Assembly (NCBI GenBank): GCA_013398295.1 | Contig: VZSF01003003.1 | Location: forward strand, 1-64,000 | From: Chionis minor | Lineage: Eukaryota > Chordata > Aves > Charadriiformes > Chionididae | DNA length: 64,000 bases | Direction: 5' to 3' | Shown: positions 60,749-64,000 of the stretch, one piece after another | Position numbering within the stretch: position 1 is the first letter of the stretch | How the letters are laid out: the number at the start of each line of letters is the position of its first letter | Program-made: the position numbers and the translations under genes | The notes under the pieces: model-generated | Seen by the model: only the letters and a program-made list of their open reading frames with translations | Database searches by the model: none | What the model was told of the DNA's origin: nothing

Positions 60749-63700
60749 GTAAGTACCTGGATATTGTTAATGCTCAGTGGAATAGAAGTCTATGTAGGAA
60801 ATTTAGGAATAGTATTTAAGCGTGGCTTTCTGATTTTTATCTCTCTTCCTAGTCAGTGTCTGTAATGACAAAGGCTTAGTTTCATGGCATATTGTGATGT
60901 AGCTATTATTGTATAAATCACTTGTTCCTAATATACAACAAACCTAATTTAATAGCTTTTGCTAGATGTAACAACAAAATTAGGTATTTAAATCTTATAA
61001 TGTATTACGGTTCATGTAATAGAGAGACATCCCAGTATTATCCTTATTAAATAAGACATTTTGTATAAAAAAACCCCACACCAAAACAACACAATAGATG
61101 ACTCATTTTTCTTCAGTAAAAGAATAGCAAACCAGTAAGCCATCGTGAAGATCATTCGCCTAAAAAGGTAAATAGAAGTAGTATACTAAGTCCTTCGTTA
61201 AGGCATTTCTGAATTGTGGGGAACTTTCTCTGATGTATTTTATAGATTGCATCCCGTTGGCCGCTTCGTGAGGTATTTTCAAAATGTGAAAAGTAAATAA
61301 GGTGCTTGTGTCAGTAGATTACTGTCCTTCACATCATATTACAAAGGGTAAATAGGAGACTTCAGGTAGATTTTGTGGATTCAGCGGAGTAGCAGAGTTT
61401 ATAAATATTCCTAAGAACTGTGCAAAAATAGAAATTTGTAGTTCTTTTTTTAAAAATATGAAGAAATTTCCTAAGAGTAACATGAATGGCTTGTATAGTA
61501 ATTAATTAGTATCATGGGTGCTACAGGAAGGATTAATTTTCCAAGGCTTCTGCTGTAGAAAGAAGACACATGCTCTTCTCTGACTTTAGCAAGGATCTGG
61601 CACTCCACAACTGTACTTTATACCTTTTTAATTCCTTGAAGTATTATATTGAATCCTAAACTGTTCTTTCAGAGAAGCTTCTTAAAGGGTTTTGGGGCCA
61701 TTTCTTCTACAGTCAATAGAGGGAGCATAAGATAACTAATAACCCCAGGTGTCTATAAAACAGAAAAAGGCTAGTCATATTGATATTCCTCTCAGAGTCA
61801 GTGTATTCAGAAAGACAAATTAATTCTAGGAAGATCTTGCAAATGAGTCAGTTAAAGATTATAGAAAAATGGCAAGTTATGGAATTAATTTTTTAAACTT
61901 AATCTGTAGGCACAGTTCCTGACAGTGCTTTACGGTCTTGATTTTTTTTAATCAGTCAAAATAATTTAAAAAAAATCATTTCTAGGGGTAAATTGGAAAA
62001 ATAAGAGGACTTCTTTTCCTTCCGCAGTCCTTTAACAGTGCTGTTACAGTTAATGTTAGTGTGAATTGAAATTAATAGCTATGTTCCAGGTAAGATTTGA
62101 AAGGAGGAAGAAATCTTAGCTAACTACAGTGAACTTAAAGGCATTCCATGAAGTTTAGTAATATGTTATGTACTTATGCTGGTCTTATACTATAAATGGA
62201 ATTTTTTCACCTTCTGATTCATGAGGAAGAATAAGTCTTCTGGGTATTTTTATTGTTTGCTTATTTTTAAGAGTTTATGAAAGTTGAGATTAATCTGTAC
62301 TGTGTCATAAAATGGGTGTTTTTTCATGATCTATTGGACTGTTCTGGACTGCTCTCAAAATTCTGCTCTCTCATCTTAGATTATTGTAAATTGCTTTCTG
62401 AAAATATTTGTTTGTGTTGTGCGGCTCAGTCTCATGGCTGTTGGGAATTTTTTTTTTTTTTGGCATTGTCTTCTATTCATGGTGACTTTATTAAGGACTA
62501 TCATTTCTGTCTCATTTCAGTTCCTGATGGCAGCATCTTTCAGTAGTTTATTTTCATAAAGATAGTCTGAATCTGATAGTTCTGAATCTGCGACTAAGAC
62601 TCCGCCAGAACTGCATGTAGATTAGAATTGTTCCTCTAATCTGTCAGTGCCTGTGAAGGTTGAGCTCTACGATCTGTGTCAAGACTCTTTAGTAATTTAG
62701 ACTGGATCATTCCTAGCTTTCCTCTTGGACTTTTTCCATTCCATTTTGGAGATACCAAGTGGATGAAGACCTATTTGTTCTGTATTTATCTTCAGGAGAA
62801 CGAGGAATATCTGGACGGTTTAGAGGCCATTGCCTCCAGCTCATTGTAGACTTTCTGTAGCTCCTGTTTGGGACTGAATTAGTGCTATCTAGTTTACATC
62901 ACATGCCTCTTATGATACTACCTTTATTATTCAGCTGAATTTTGAGCTTCCTTACTGAAGGAAAAAAGCAAAGTGGAAGAAGGGGTTCCACTTCTGGCAA
63001 AGTAAAGCCAAGCTGCTCTAACGTTCTTTCTTGTATGTTTGCATCATCTTCTGTATCAAGAGTATGGCGGTCGATTGGAGGCATTCCCAATAGGACATTA
63101 TGGGTCTGCTCTATTCTAAATTTATACTTCCCTATTATTACAATGCAAGAAGTGTGTGTCCTTTCAATATATACTGTACTTACAGTATACTCATCATACC
63201 AGAGAAGGCAGTACTATCCTGGTTTTCAGTTGGACCACTGAGAGACAGAGTTGGGTATCTGACTCACAGCCACTGAACAAAAAAGCTGCGGCATTTTAAA
63301 GCGCTTCCTCTCCTCTTCCCTGATCCCTCCTTACTCATCGCATACCCCCTGCTTCTGCTGGAGGGTCCTTGTCCCCTCTGAGCAGTACTCAACTGTAGCT
63401 GAATCACGTCTCCTCTGTTTTGCAATCTGATACTTCATAGCAAAGCCAACTGTACTTTATAAACTGCAGCAAGTCCACCTGCAGCTTAGATTAACGCTTT
63501 AGACTGTGAACAGGAAATAGCTGAGATACGAACCTATGTTCAGTCGTCTTAACTTCACTACAGGACCATAATGTGACACGTCAGCTGTGACACATTAGTT
63601 GCTGTCCGTATGCTGCTTCTACACTGATATAATCATAAATGTTGTAGTAAACAAACAAAAAAACCAAACCCAAACAATAACCACCAAACATCACCACTTC

Positions 63701-64000
63701 AGTTGGAAGTAAAAGTGCCCCTCCTCCTCACAGTTATGATATAAAAACAGGTTTGTCATTGGGATGTTTTTTTTAATTTGGATGTTTTGTATTATATAAT
63801 CAAAATAATGAAGGGACTCTATGATGACAGGATTCAATTCTTTACAAGATGGAGCAAGCATGTTCTTTAGGTGCTACTGGTTTAAATATGCTTCCTCTTT
63901 AAAAGTATTATAAACATACCAATAATGACGTTTCGTCAAGCTATAGCTTTTGTTAATCTCTGCACTGCTAACATTGATACTGGTTTAAGTATGGTCTGAA
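60749..64000 (+). other. Start of the next VPS50 intron, open at the window edge
   Basis: It contains the candidate 45-nt exon (61123-61167) and A/C-rich tracts (61066-61093 and 63648-63694). An open minus-strand stretch at about 63227-62899 is discussed under findings. The following canonical VPS50 exon was not found. Confidence 0.8.
61123..61167 (+). other. Candidate alternative 45-nt exon of VPS50
   Basis: A 45-nt segment lies 374 nt downstream of the last recognised exon. It is flanked by AAAAG on the left and AAG|GTAAAT on the right and is open in the required phase 0, reading NSKPVSHREDHSPKK. A T-rich tract and a CAG (61114-61116) precede it. Use of that CAG instead would place TAA as the first codon and end the protein after the preceding Leu. 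I do not recall a documented VPS50 isoform with this insert. It may be a real cassette exon or a chance arrangement. Confidence 0.35.

Noticed and set aside
60749..64000. Search for the next canonical VPS50 exon (EVSADP...)
   Set aside because: No segment encoding this conserved sequence was found in any frame before the window end, so the intron must continue beyond 64000.
1..64000. tRNA, rRNA, snoRNA, microRNA or CRISPR-like arrays
   Set aside because: No tRNA-like box pattern, C/D or H/ACA arrangement, or regularly spaced repeat array was recognised by eye. Intronic small RNAs cannot be excluded without a covariance-model search.

Overview
This is vertebrate nuclear DNA, almost certainly from a bird. 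It carries 20 consecutive internal exons of one conserved protein-coding gene on the + strand, separated by AT-rich introns with consensus GT-AG junctions. The exons encode VPS50 (CCDC132, syndetin), the subunit that defines the EARP endosomal recycling complex. The bird assignment rests on CR1 LINE copies in both orientations with the typical 3' end, and on a solo LTR of a type common in bird genomes. I cannot name the species.

Layout: positions 1-1226 are the end of an upstream intron. Exons run from 1227-1349 to 60668-60748, and 60749-64000 is the start of the next intron. Joined, the exons give an uninterrupted reading frame of 653 codons, with every split codon restored across its intron. 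This corresponds to about residues 35-687 of a family protein of about 960 residues. The first ~34 codons (with the promoter and 5' UTR) and the last ~275 codons (most of the C-terminal domain) lie outside the window. Intron sizes range from 86 bp (10371-10456) to about 7.8 kb (48840-56616).

Mobile DNA inside introns: a solo LTR with 5-bp target duplications (8821-9171), an internally deleted CR1 copy (about 13970-14990), short CR1 3' ends (27773-27982, 48191-48273, 49381-49526), a long decayed CR1-clade LINE in antisense (about 50315-52060) and a possible antisense LTR remnant (about 52800-52906). Simple repeats include a poly-C run containing the only ambiguous base (N at 10807). A protein-like, frame-shifted open stretch on the minus strand at 195-620 may be an old retrocopy that I could not identify.

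The most interesting leads are: a 45-nt, in-frame, splice-flanked segment at 61123-61167 that could be an alternative exon of VPS50; a tandem 3' splice site before the exon at 34790; and the unidentified remnant at the left edge. I found no new multi-gene system. Apart from these points the window is an ordinary avian housekeeping and neuronal trafficking gene.
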